Positions 1 through 11,424 of a DNA stretch of 64,000 nt are shown here, in pieces. The translations under genes were made by a program, and so were the position numbers. The notes beneath the pieces were generated by a model, which was not told where the DNA came from, ran no database searches, and was given only the letters and a program-made list of their open reading frames with translations. Each line of letters begins with the position of its first letter. The stretch's first letter is position 1. This DNA comes from Larix kaempferi (Eukaryota; Streptophyta; Pinopsida; Pinales; Pinaceae), in contig BSBM01000068.1 in NCBI GenBank assembly GCA_027924585.1, positions 12,125,501-12,189,500 on the forward strand, in the 5' to 3' direction.

Positions 1-53
1 GATGAAGATGAAGATGATGGTGACATGATGGAGATGTTGATCTGATAAGGAAG

Positions 54-84
<31 letters not shown>

Positions 85-1165
85 AGATGTTGATGACGAT
101 GATGATGGTGATGAAGATGATGATGATCAAGAAGATGACGATGATGATGGTGATGAAGATGATGATGATGAAGATGATGACGATGATGGAGATGTGTTGA
201 TGGGGAACCTAGAGATGACAATGATGATGAATATGGTGATGGTGATGACGATGAAGATTTTGATGATGATGCTGATGATGATGCTGATGCTGCTGATGAT
301 GATGATGATGAAGATGTTGACGATGATGGTGATGGTGATGTTCAGATGGTGATGATGATGATGATGATGATGGAGATGTTGATGAGGAAGGGGGAGATGA
401 CAATGATGATGAAGATTTTTATGGTCATGAAGATGATGATGATGGTGATGGTGATGATGATGGAGATGTTGAAGATGATGGAGATGGCGATGAAGATGAT
501 GATGATGTTGATGATGGTGAAGATGATGATGATGGAGATGTTGACCTGATGACGATGAAGATGATGATTATGGTGATGATGATGAATATGTTGATGCTGA
601 TGATGATGGTGATGAAGATGATGATGATGGAGAAGATGATGATGATGGAGATGTTGATGAGGAACCTACAAATGCCAATGATGATGATGATGATGGTGAT
701 GACAATGAAGATGTTGATGATGATGGTGATGGTAATGATGATGAAGATGATGATGATGATGGTGATGGTGATGGTGATGTTTAGATGATGATGATTATGA
801 TGAAGAAGATGATGGTGACATGATGGATATGTTGATCTGATTCAAGGAAGATGATGATGATGATGCTGATGGTGATGATGATGAAGATGTTGATGATGAT
901 GATGGTGATGAAGATGATGATGATGAAGAAGATGATGATGATGGAGATGTTGATGTTGATGGGGAACCTAGAGATGACAATGATGATGAATATGGTGATG
1001 GTGATGGTGATGGTGATGACGATGAAGATTTTGATGATGATGGTGATGGTGATGATGATGAAGATGTTGATGATGATGGTGATGGTGATGTTTAGATGAT
1101 GATCATGATGATGTTCAGAAGATGATGATAATGATGATGGAGATGTTGATTTGATGAGGAATATG

Positions 1166-1196
<31 letters not shown>

Positions 1197-1272
1197 AGAT
1201 GTTGATGATGACGATGATGGTCATGAAGATGATGATGATGAAGAATATGATGCTGATGGAGAATATGATGCT
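1..1272. repeat. Degenerate GAT/ATG trinucleotide satellite
   Basis: The stretch is almost entirely GAT, GAA and GGT triplets (GATGATGATGGTGATGAAGAT style), with longer units recurring, for example the GATGTTGATG and GGGGAACCTAGAGATGACAATG segments near 200 and 960. It leaves long open frames on both strands (Met- and Asp-rich on plus, His/Ser/Ile-rich on minus). These are a by-product of triplet periodicity and not genes. The repeat runs off the left edge of the window, so its full length is unknown. Confidence 0.9.
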
Positions 1273-1800
1273 CACAACTCCCTCTAGTCTCTCTCTCCCC
1301 AACCATCAATCTCTCTCTCTCTCTCTCTCTCTCTCAAACACACACACATACACACACATTATGTCACTTTCCATTCTCAAACCCATCCCCCCTCCATCCA
1401 TATCTATCTCCAACTTTCTCCCTCCATCCCTCACCCTACCTTCTCTCCCTCCCTCTCTCATCGCCTGTCTCTCACCTTCTATCCCTCCCTCATCTTTCCC
1501 TCAACCTATCCCAATCTCTCCATCACTCCCTCTCTCTCCATCGCCACCACTCTCTGCATGTCTCCCACCAACACTTTCTGTCCCTCCCTTCCTATCTCTT
1601 ATTTCGTTCTATCCCCATCTATCTCTCACTCCCTCCAAATCCATTCCTCCCCATTGTCCCTCTCCCTCCCTCGCTCTATGTCTCTCCCCCCCTTGTATTC
1701 TTTATTTCTCTCTCACATCTCCCTTGCCTCCATCCATTCCCCCTTGTCACTCAAGTCTCACTTTAAACTTCTAACCCTATACCTCTTCAGAACCTATTCT
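1273..1800. repeat. CT-rich low-complexity tract with (CT)n and (CA)n
   Basis: A pyrimidine-rich run of CTCTCTCCCTCC-type words follows the GAT satellite directly. It includes a near-pure (CT)n at about 1311-1335 and an interrupted (CA)n at about 1336-1360. Open frames inside it encode only Ser/Pro/Leu and are low-complexity artefacts. It is the strand complement in style of the GA-rich tracts near 49.4-50.4 and 55.6-55.9 kb. Confidence 0.85.
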
Positions 1801-2048
1801 ACTCCTAATAGTTCTCTCAAGCTCCACTTCCCTTCACCCCCTGTAGCCCATCATGTTCTCATTCCCTTCATCTCTCCCCACTCAAGCTTCCAACATCCTT
1901 CTAAGCCCTTAACCCTTTCCCACCCCTATTAAATATTAACCATAGATTCCCTTGACCCTTCCCCACCCCTTCTCAAATATTAAACAAAAATTCCCTTGAC
2001 TTCCACACCCCCTCTTTCTCAAGTATTAAACATGTATTTTATGATTTG

Positions 2049-2146
2049 AATAACGCGAGCGCGTTTTGTAACTATATAACGCGTATGTGTTATGTAGTTA
2101 TATAACGCGCACGCATTATGTAGTTATATAACGCGTACGCGTTATT
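2049..2146. repeat. Short tandem repeat with ACGCGT palindromes
   Basis: Three to four units of about 31 bp share TAGTTATATAACGCG followed by a CpG-rich core. The last unit contains the perfect 18-bp palindrome ATAACGCGTACGCGTTAT (2128-2145). Such CpG density stands out in otherwise AT-rich surroundings. Confidence 0.7.
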
Positions 2147-3600
2147 TACATCTAAAAGCGCGGCAATATTTTTGAATTTAAACAGGCCGAGTCACATGCT
2201 CACATGTCAACAATAATCCTATGTGTATGCTTTGGAGTTTGCTTCGGTAATTCCAAACCTGTGCTATGTTAATGAAAAACCAAAGCTAATTGGGTATTTC
2301 TTCCAGTTTCTGGAGAAGCCTGTGCTTAGCCACTCGTTACAATATGCTACACAGAGTCATTTTTGACGAAATCTTAGACACAAACAGCATTTTTTCTGCA
2401 GATTCCAAATATGTAACTTTTATTTTGAAATATTAATTTTTCCTATTTTCTTTCAATTTCTTTTATGTCCTACCTCCTTAACTCGTGAAATACACTGTTA
2501 GTGTTTCTTCCATAATTTCAATTCTCAATCATTTCAAAAAAAAATTGTATGGTGCACAAGAGGACACTAACCTCCACGTTCTATGAAAAACCCATTTCAA
2601 GATTTTTGCATTAAGACCTTCAAAGGCTCTACCCACAAAAGAGGTACTATTTTCGAGGTTTGATCACTTAGACAATTATAAAAAAATTATAAAATTACTA
2701 ATTTAATTTTCGAAAAATAATGGCGCACAAGTGCTATGTGTTCTCTACATGCATGCGGATTTTTGTAGCTTGATTCCATCATTTAGGCCCTCAAAGGCTC
2801 TACCCACAAAAACATATACCTTATCATTTGCCTGAAAAATAAAAAGTGTCTATTAGGAAAAATGAAACTTGACATAGCTATGCAAATTTTCAATACATAA
2901 AAGTTATATATTCAGAAACGTGATTCAATTTCCTACATTTCATCTTTTTTACTCAATGCAAGATATTTTGCGTAAGTAGATCAAAAAATCCAAGTAAGTT
3001 GAGGGATGCCTGCTTTTTCAGTTTTCTATTGCATCTAACGTGCCAAAAGTGACCCTCATTAGCTTGCACTGACCCATATGTCTACAAGTATATATAAACA
3101 AGTCACTCTAAGTCTCTACAAGGTGTTTTCAACTAGTACCAAGATTGATCTGTAACCATGGAGGTTGAAGAATGCCAAGAATTCCAAGGCCATAGACCAT
3201 CAAGATCATTGATTCTCTCTTAAGGTTTACTAAACGAAGAGACCACTATTGTATATTTATGTTTGGTTTTGTCATTTTTAAGTTAGCTATTTGAAGAGTT
3301 TGATAAACTTGTGTAAGAAAAACAATATGAACAAAATTTAAAGCATAAGAAATAACAATGGCACATGCACATAGTACACAAAATATTTATCATGGAAATC
3401 CTTAACCAAGAAAACCAACCAAACTGGGAGTTTCTCCCATATCTATCTCATTATATTACTTTTCCATTCATAATACAAGTTTTAGGTAGTTTATAGCATC
3501 TAAAATACTAATTTGTTAACCAGATTATATTACAACCCTAATTATTTAAAATCTGTGGACAATGAGGGTAAATGTAGCATATATTTAAAATACCCACCAT
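2147..3600. other. AT-rich DNA, no gene recognised
   Basis: No coding region was found. A roughly 25-bp sentence (CTCAAAGGCTCTACCCACAAAA) occurs twice, near 2619 and 2789, so part of the tract is an old duplication of about 170 bp. The part from about 3310 to 3600 could be LTR sequence of the minus-strand copia relic that follows, because it has the CATGGAAATCC...AAACTGGGAG layout seen in copia LTRs, but no matching partner LTR could be aligned by eye. Confidence 0.4.
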
Positions 3601-3622
3601 CTAGATCAATCCTACCTTTCTC

Positions 3623-3850
3623 TTATACTAGAACAGGTGTGCCATCTCCCATTAGAACGAAATGATGAGTACAAGGATCCAAAGAAGTGAATGGATTTTG
3701 TGATGATGCCATGTGATTAGAGGCACTCGAATCAAGAATATATGTTGTTAATGATGAAGAAACAACAACCAAAGCATGACCTTCTATTTGTTTACCTCGA
3801 TCATCAAGAGGCTTTTCAACATCCTTTTTCCTTGCATTTTTTGGTACCAC
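3623..3850 (-). pseudogene. Copia protease-region fragment (relic)
   Basis: The minus-strand translation contains YILDSSASNHMASSQNPF, the Ty1/copia pattern W-I-L-D-S-G-A-S-x-H-M at the retropepsin active site. The active-site Gly is replaced by Ser (D-S-S), so an active protease is unlikely. Family knowledge: this Asp protease processes the Gag-Pol polyprotein of copia elements. The fragment lies downstream, in element sense, of the Gag-like piece at 4326-4691, which is the expected order with much sequence lost between them. No integrase or reverse transcriptase follows, so this is a severely truncated element. Confidence 0.65.
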
Positions 3851-4325
3851 TAGATTGTTCTACTGAATATTTTGTGCCAATATATGATATTCCTCATGCA
3901 TGAATTGTCGAAATGAAATCCTCTATTACAATAGCTGCACTTTGAGTTTTCCTTCTTCTTATCCCCGTGCGGTTGTATTTTTCCCCATTGGACTTAGGAT
4001 TTGGACCCGTCTTCTAATATGGGTCTTTTGTATTTTTATATGTCTTGTTTCCTATCTTAGATCCCTTATTTTCTCCAAGGTCATGAGCCTTTTAGGACTT
4101 AATGGAATCCATTGATCTAGCTTATCCTATTCTTGATTCAGCGTTACAACAAAATCATCCAAAGTTGGCATCTTCCATGTCTTTCCCATAGCTAGTTTTG
4201 TAGTATGGAAGGAAGATATGAACATTGAGTATTGTGGACCTAGTTTTCAAAGAATATAGGGTATAAGCTACTCCTCTTTCTTCTCAATCCCACACAACTT
4301 GAGTTGCAATAACAAGGCTTTAAAT

Positions 4326-4691
4326 TTAGTTAGTGAATAAGTCTAGTATAGTGTGTAGGATACATGGGCTCAAAACAATGAGCTCATTCTCCAATTGGTA
4401 TCCCCACAACATATCCTGCTTCTTGAAAAGACCTTCTAAGATGATCCATACTTCATTCGGTTTTGAAGAAGATTCGATATGAAACTGAAGATATGGAGAA
4501 ATTGAAAGGAATAACAACCCAAAGGCCTCATCTATCATGTTAAACCACCTTGCTTTCTCCATTGTAGAATTTGGTTCAATTTCATGTCCCATAGTAATCC
4601 TATAAAGACCCTTACTCCTTAAGAGAATAATGGAAAAATTCCACTCATGGAAATTGAATGGCGTAAGAATAACGTGTTGGGGTTGATCCAT
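4326..4691 (-). pseudogene. Copia Gag (UBN2-like) fragment (relic)
   Basis: The 121-residue frame begins MDQPQHVILTPFNFHEWNF and continues with W-x-I-L-E-G-L-F, the layout of the N-terminal Gag domain of Ty1/copia polyproteins (UBN2 family), which forms the virus-like particle. The frame ends early at 4326 and the CCHC knuckle is not seen. At 4765-4776, just upstream in element sense, GTTCTAATATCG is a decayed match (8 of 12) to the complement of the initiator-Met primer site, followed by TGTAAAATTT. A decayed 5' LTR therefore probably begins at about 4777. The LTR's far edge could not be placed. Confidence 0.6.
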
Positions 4692-4764
4692 CTTATCTAT
4701 TGTGGCTACTATTGATGTGTCTTCTTCCTACAAAATAAAAATATTCTCCTCCTAGATTCCAACT

Positions 4765-4776
4765 AGTTCTAATATC
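4765..4776 (-). other. Decayed primer-binding site of copia relic
   Basis: The plus strand reads GTTCTAATATCG, against GCTCTGATACCA expected for a minus-strand initiator-tRNA-Met primer site (8 of 12 match). It is followed by TGTAAAATTTGATG, the likely LTR edge. Support is its position directly upstream of the Gag-like frame. Confidence 0.4.
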
Positions 4777-5756
4777 GTGTAAAATTTGATGATCACCTGC
4801 AAGAGATCAAATAGATCTAGAAATATAATGAATAGCAATACACTTAATAATTTTAGAAGGGAACAAGAGAGGAGAGAATGAAGAGAGAACAAAACTTGGA
4901 GGAAAAATTGAATTCTCATTCAGTTGTTCAAAGAATAAAAAAGTATGTACATAAAGCAATTTGAATTCCTAAAGGAGACAATTCAAATTGTACTATTGAT
5001 GTATGACGATCTAGTTGGGATTAACTTAGAGCTCATATGTCCTAGTTAGCTATGCAATCTCTCAAGAATGAGATAACAAGTTCATAAATAACCCAATATG
5101 ACAAGTGGAAGTTAATTTCTTAAAATAAGGGACCTAATCCATGCATAAATCATACATGATAGGAAACAACTAAAAGTAGTAAAGGAGTTCACTCTACTTC
5201 ATGGAATAAGGTTCCTTGAATCACTCTAGAAACTTAAACATAGAAGTTTGGATCCTAAAATCAGGAATGCATCCTCACTGGCTAAAAATAGCCTCCTTAA
5301 ATCTAGGGATGAAGTCCTCCCATGATTCACTTGGTCAAATTTAATCAAAATTGGACCATTAGAATCATAAGACCAAGCTCTAAAGTACCTAGAGTAACTA
5401 GGTGAGAGATTAATGCTCAGGAAAAGTAAAATATACTCTAGCTCATTTGACTTCACTAAATGTGCATATAGGAAAATATACTCTACCTCATTTTACCTCA
5501 TTTTAAGAAAGCCAAAGAGAGATCGCTGCCTGTGCATGAAGAGAGACCAGGAAGGAGTCGTCGAGACGAGACTCATCAAAGCAATGTATGTATGTGATCT
5601 AGTGCTTGTAGCGACCGCATCTTGAATGAGGCACAAGTCTGTAGGGGAAGTTGCAACAGAGTTTTATCAAAATCGGTGGAAGTGTAAGTGCATACATTTA
5701 GAGACAGGAAAATGGCAGGCTTGTCTTATCGCTTTCCCACTGAGCAAATTTGAGAA
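4777..5756. other. Probable decayed LTR, then unassigned DNA
   Basis: The first part should be the 5' LTR of the minus-strand copia relic, judging from the primer-site remnant at 4765-4776. No terminal CA/TG at the far side could be identified. A short phrase (AAATATACTCTA with CTCATTT) recurs near 5430 and 5475. No gene is recognised. Confidence 0.35.
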
Positions 5757-6173
5757 TTGGAGTCGGAGTCCATGAAGTTCAATATGAAGGACACCATTCT
5801 GAGTGTCTCCAATGTGCTCCACAGGGTCATGATCACCGAGCCATCGACCTGTTCGACATCGCAAATTCCAGCTGAAAATGGGGAGCCTTCATCAAATTCT
5901 ACACAACGGCTACGAACCCCTTTTGACTACAGTCACATTCATCCCACCATAGTTGTGGAGAATGATGACAGCGACGGTGAAGCTCTCTAGATGATTGAGC
6001 CAAACCCTTTTCTTTTCAGATCTAATGGGAAGAAACGTGCTACTTCCTATGGCATGGAAGGAACCATTAAAAACATCATGCCTGTTGCAAATGTCAAAGA
6101 AGTTGAAGAACAAGATTGGTTTCAACCACGCATTTTTATTCAGAGAAAGATGCATTCTTGTGACCACATTTGA
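5757..6173 (+). pseudogene. Unrecognised two-part open frame
   Basis: Two open segments lie in the same frame, separated only by a TAG at about 5988-5990. The first, of 77 codons, ends DDSDGEAL. The second, of 60 codons, reads MIEPNPFLFRSNGKKRATSY onward. The composition is protein-like (mixed, acidic cluster, basic cluster), unlike the surrounding AT-rich DNA, but I recognise no family. The 3' part overlaps the first copy of a 380-bp duplication. It may be an exon scrap of a dead gene or a chance frame. Confidence 0.2.
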
Positions 6174-6795
6174 CGGATTCTTTCTTCAGATATTTTTTTG
6201 TTCCTTTTCCCTAGTCAGATCCCAAATGATGCTTCTCCACATTCTTGTATAGAATCCAAGTAAACCCGTCAGCGTAGAATTGTGTGCCTCAGCCCGGGGG
6301 ATTACACAATGGGCACCTGCTGGCACTGAACAATGATGACAAGTTGAAAACCGCTCAAGCTAACCCCTTGGGATTATATTGCAATTGTAATTTTTATATT
6401 TCACTCCATATTGGATGTATACATGCAAGCTATACCAACGTTTTGCACATATTCCAGACATTGTGCTTATTTATTATTGACTTGAATTGCATTGATTATT
6501 TTTCAACCACACATTTTGCTATGGACAAAAATGCATCCTTGTGGCCACATTTGATGTGTGTTATCTTTAGATATTTCTAGTTATTTTACCCTAATAAGTT
6601 CCCAAAGGATGCGTCTCTGCATTTGTGGATAGAATCCCTAGTAAATACATCTACATAGACTAGTGTGCCTTACCCAGGGGAATTCGCAGTGGGCATCTGC
6701 TGGCATGGAACTAGTAAAATGCTCAACAACATTGGTGACAACTGGTTGAGCTAACCCCAAGGCTTATATTGCAATTATAATTATTACCTTTCACT
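6119..6795. repeat. Direct duplication, period about 380 bp
   Basis: The segment from TTCAACCACGCATTTTTATT (6119) to TTTCACTCC (6404) recurs in the same order and orientation from about 6499 to 6793. Shared landmarks are AGATATTT, TAGAATCC, GTGTGCCT, CCAGGGG, GGGCA(C/T)CTGCTGGCA, CTAACCCC and ATATTGCAATT. The copies have diverged clearly, so the duplication is old. Confidence 0.65.
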
Positions 6796-9700
6796 CCCTA
6801 ATTTTATTACCAACAATGGTGCTCTTGTTAATGTTGATTGACCAATTACATTAAAAAATAATTAATTTTTTCTATGCCTTTTAAGAGCCCAAATTTGACT
6901 AGACTAGATTTTTAGGATTAGGCAATGTTGAAGGACATGTGACATGACCAGTTTTGTTAATTGTAGCATATTATTTTTCTTGTCCTAATGTAATGCTCAA
7001 CCATGCCTTAGCTTGTGTCATGACTTGAAAGGCTTCTCCTTAGAGATTCCTGACTGCAAATGTTCGTAGGTGTTTTGCACTCACTTTTCAATCTGTTTTC
7101 AGGTGTTAGTAATCTTTTGGATTCCATTACTATGAAATGTTGTTTACGTTCCTTTCACAACATGTTTCTTAATGTCTGGTAACTATTTGCTTCTAACAAC
7201 ATTTTATACCATATAATCATCTCCAAAAAGTCATCATATGTAACAAACTGTATCAGAGGGTTATTATCAAGCCCATGAAGTATGTGAAAGCCATAATTTT
7301 TCAGATTGTTATCTTTCCAATTTTGATGAACATACATTGAATGCAGATTGTTACATTTTTATACTCTTTTTTTCCAAGAAAAAAAAGCATTATATTTGTT
7401 ATTTCAAAAGTGGAATCAAAATATATATCTTCGAGCCTTGAAGCTCCTTTGTAAAGTCAAGAAATGTCCTGAAACCTACCCTGTAGCTACATATTACAGT
7501 CTTCCTAGTATCAAAACATTTCTGACCAAAATTGTCCTCAAACTATCATTAAGCATTTTATAATACAAGAAATATACTACCCCTATGATTACTCTCATCA
7601 GCACATTTCACTGAACGTAAGAGGGATAAGGACAATTCTGGTAAGGCCATTTCTCCCCTGAATTTTTGATAGACTAGAATACCTTCTTGCAAATAAAAGA
7701 AGACTTTGAGAGAGTCTTCTTTTGTATTGTACTCTCTAAAGATATGCTTTTTATACACTCTATGGTACCCATTGTTGCACGCCTTGGAATTCCATGGGCT
7801 ATTCTTCAAAATTCTGTATGATTTATGACATTTATTTCAAGAGGAGATATCAAGGTAATAGCTTGACTCTTTGCTATGGTTACAAATTAAAACCACATTG
7901 CTGTATAGTTGCACCACTATGACCACCATACCGTGGAACTTAAAAATTTGTGTAGACTGATCATTAGCTGCATTAAGGAACAATCTGGAAATAATAAATA
8001 TCCTCATGTAGAATCATAGCAGTTTGGAAAAGATGACTGCTTAGTTGGGTTTATGTTGCGGCTAATGCTTGGAGACATTATTTCTCACATAAAAATAACA
8101 AGGTGTTAAAGTTTTCAAACTCTAAAGAATTTATGATTACTTATCAATCAAGGAAGATGTAGCAGTGAACAAGGTTCACAGAGTTCAATCCCTTTTTATC
8201 CATTAAAGTAACTTGGCCAGATTAATTCTTTCAATTTAATAGACAACTTCTCTTTTGCATTAATAAAATTTTGCAATTTACTCTCATATTTGGCACTATC
8301 GTGGCTGATTTGAAATTTTAATTGTGCATTATCTATCATTTGCAAAGTTACCAGACATGAATGGACTTGGGATGATCATGGAAGATTTATGATGTGTATC
8401 TGACTCTATTTGTTCTTGATATATGCATGATGCAAGTTTTAATCAAATTTGAAATAGTTTTCTATACTGGGTCTCTGATATACATTAATGTTTTTCTTTC
8501 AAGATGAATTGTATCCGATATACATTAGTTGGAAGTCAACTTTTGTAAATGTGATAACAACAATTCAAATGCTTTTACTAGCTTAGGAGAAATTATAGCA
8601 TGCTGCTCAATTGTATTTGATGTCCAAAATAATTTGGAATAGACTTATAGTGGGGAAAGTAGATTTATATAAAGTCTCTTTTAGAAAGGGATGCATCAAT
8701 TTTTTTAAGTACTTGTTCAAATAAATTTGTTAACTTGCAAAGGGAACATGTATTTTCTGAGAAATTTTCATTAGAAATAAATTTGGGAAGGTAATTGATA
8801 TATCTTTATTTTCTAATGTTGTCATTTTGAAAAAGGATTTTGTAAACATTTTGCAATTTGATTGTTTATTTATGTTTGTTCCATGCGATTGTTTGAAATA
8901 TCTCTTTTTGGAAAAGCTATAGTTAGGAAAGGAAGATAATGTTATGCCAAAAGGATGCCCAACTATGATATTGAATTTTGAATAGAAGTCTTCTATTTGT
9001 TACTGTAAACATTGTTCCTTTCTAATCTAAATGTGCATTATTTTTTAGTAATTTTTTTATTGTTTTACTGGGAATGAACAATTTTCGTGCAACTTCTTCT
9101 TGGCAAAGTTTTGGTACTATTAGTATAAGTGTGTTTTGCAACATTATTTAATTCAATATTAATTGATATTTATCCTTTTAAGTTCATATGTGTTTTGTAG
9201 CATTCTTTAATTCAATATTAACTGGTACCTTGTCTCTTCATCTTTGCAGTGTCGCATTTTTAGAGGATGGAAAATATCAAGTCTCAAATCATAGAGTCAG
9301 AAGATGGATTCTAGATAGGAATATGAAAGGACTTCAAGGAAAATAGAGGACACATGTTGGGTAGCAAGATGTGCGAGAGCCTAGTGGGTGTTGTTTAAAT
9401 GCCAATAAGAGAATTATTAGATTTCTATGGGCATTTCCAAGGTTTCACTTAGTGGCCATTGTAATATTTTGAAAAGTCATCGATATAGATGATTTTCACG
9501 TAAAGTATGGTGATGATTTTTTTCATGGACTAGTATTAGTCCATCAGTGGATATTCGGTTGGAAATTCAATATATTGTAATACTCGACATTTTTCACATA
9601 ATAAAATTTACATGGTTGAAATTATATATGTGTGTACTTGATATTATTTAGTGTTGTAATTAACTAATGCCATTTTGTATGATTCACGTGTGTATTCAGA

Positions 9701-9854
9701 TTTGATTAGTTTGAATATTATAATGAACACAAATAAAAAGAATAAATGACTAAATTAGTCATTTATATTGATTAATAATGAAATAAAATAAAATAATATA
9801 AAACTACTAAATTAGTCATTTATACAATGAATATGAACTACTAAATAGAGATAA
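6796..9854. other. AT-rich DNA, no gene recognised
   Basis: Only short scattered frames occur and none resembles a known family. Near 9120-9225 the phrase AAGT..(A/G)T(A/G)TGTTTTG..CA..TTTAATTCAATATTAA occurs twice about 60 bp apart. Near 9740-9825, CTAAATTAGTCATTTATA is repeated, which leads into the foldback element that follows. Confidence 0.5.
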
Positions 9855-10231
9855 ATGACTACTACAAATGATAAATTTGTGGCTAAAAAAATGACTAAAA
9901 TTCTCATATAAACGACTATTAGTAGCTAATTTCCAGTATCTTATAGTTTCACTAACTTAGTCGTATTTATTTTAGTCATTAATAGTTTCCTTATTTAGTA
10001 GTATATTTGGTCATTCATTTAGTTATTGATTTAGTTGCTAATTGCCACAATTAACGACTAAATCAATGACCAAATATACAACTAAATAAGGAAACTATTA
10101 ATGACTAAAATAAATATGACCAAGTTAGTCTAGCTATAAGATACTGGAAATTATCTACTATTAGTTGCTGACTAAAAAATAGTTGTTTATATGTGAATTT
10201 TAGTCACTAATTTCTCACTTTGTACTAGTGA
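9855..10231. mobile_element. Foldback MITE-like element
   Basis: The element folds back on itself. The left arm runs from about 9855 to 10044 and the right arm from about 10049 to 10231, matching in reverse complement across about 165 bp with scattered mismatches. Shared blocks include GACTAAAATTC, AATTTCCAGTATCTTATAG and TTTAGTCATTAATAGTTTCC. The outer ends are GACTACTACAAA on the left and, reversed, CACTAGTACAAA on the right, similar to ends of CACTA-type or foldback plant elements. There is no coding capacity. A clean target duplication was not found. Confidence 0.75.
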
Positions 10232-10296
10232 TAGGAGAAATTTTCTTTTACTTAGATGAGAACTAAATTACATTCAAAGAAAATGGTGATAATAGA

Positions 10297-10524
10297 ATGG
10301 ACAATAGTGTTGAGTTGTTGGCTCTACACACACTACTACGACTATCCTGGGAGGAAGGAGTTAGAGATATCAAAGTGTATGGGGATTCTTTACTTGTGGT
10401 TAATTGGATGAAAGACAATATAACATTGGAAAAAAATATAATAAGTCTTCAAAGAATTAAGATGCAACTACTCAAAAAATTTAAAAGAATTATCATCAAG
10501 CAAACTACATTAGAAAATAGATAA
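10297..10524 (+). pseudogene. RNase H-like fragment (RVT_3 type)
   Basis: The 75-codon frame has the core ELLALHTLLRLSWEEGV..IKVYGDSLLVVNWM of the plant retroelement RNase H fold, with the E-L-L-A-L helix and the catalytic-type G-D-S. It lacks the start and end of the domain. It is on the plus strand, opposite to the LINE piece that abuts it at 10525, so the two come from different insertions and the RNase H scrap was probably cut by the LINE insertion. Confidence 0.55.
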
Positions 10525-11097
10525 GCATTCCGATCTAATCAGGATTCCATTCCTGAATTCTTCAAAGAAAATTCTGCCATCCATCGGTCCAAGCGAGAGC
10601 TTTGATAGTAAGTCTGCTTCACCATTAAATTTCATGTAGATGTACTTGAAGAAGACATGCTCAAAAGTAGAAATCAAAGTTTTAACCCTCCTCATCCAGT
10701 GCTCCAACAATAAAGAGTTCAAAGATGTGATACTCTTTTCCCACTCAATGATACACTGAGAATCCCCAACCACCTGTAGTGAATGCACACCTCTACTTCT
10801 GGAAAACCACAACAATCCCCATAAAGCAAGGAGCTCAGCCCTCGTGTTAGTCCCCTTTCCTGCTTTTAGTGATAAGTGGAACACATGATCTTTATTGATC
10901 TCGAGTTCCATTCCGACCCCGCATATCCTAGACTGTTCAACACTGTCAAAATAGCCCAAAGGAAAAAAGTAATCACATTCAAAATAATGTGCATTCCTCA
11001 ATCCCTTTATGAAAATAGTTCCTTTTCCTACCATGTAATAAGAAATGATTTTTTTGCATACCAAAATAATATTTGGATTCAAATTTTGAAAAATCAA
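10510..11097 (-). pseudogene. LINE ORF2 C-terminus: RNase H
   Basis: The minus-strand frame shows GIGMELEINKDHVFHLSLKA, then TRAELLALWGLLWFSRSRGV, VVGDSQCIIEWE and FNGEADLLSKLSL. These are the ordered blocks of the RNase H domain that ends ORF2 of plant L1-type LINEs, with the E of RAELLAL, the D of GDS and the D of EADLLSK as catalytic-type acids. It is the 3' end of a 5'-truncated LINE that continues up to about 12550. No poly-A tail was recognised at its 3' side. It is a different copy from the LINE at 16472-43802. Confidence 0.75.
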
Positions 11098-11424
11098 ACC
11101 ATTTCATGCCTCCAAACCTCCCAGATAACATAAAAAATCAGCAATTGCTCCTTTCTTTGGTTAGTAAACCAATATTTCATGTTGTCTTCAAAGGATAGTA
11201 GGTCCCATGATGTTAGACGGTTAAAATACTTCCTCAATTCTTCCCAAACACCTTGAAAGAAAATACATCTTCAAAATAGATGATTCACCTCCTCAAAATA
11301 TGCATTGCACATAAAACATACCAGAACCCATATAACCTCGCTTCTGTAAATTATGCCAAGTTAATATCGTATTATGAAAAAAAATCCATATAAAACACTT
11401 TATTTTTAAAGGACACTTTCCATT

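Noticed and set aside
346-1302. Long open frames rich in Met/Asp (plus) or Ile/His/Ser (minus)
   Set aside because: They arise from the GAT triplet repeat, which lacks stops in several frames on both strands, and have no domain content.
1151-1932. 207- and 124-codon Ser/Pro/Leu frames
   Set aside because: Translation of a CT-rich low-complexity tract; no conserved features.
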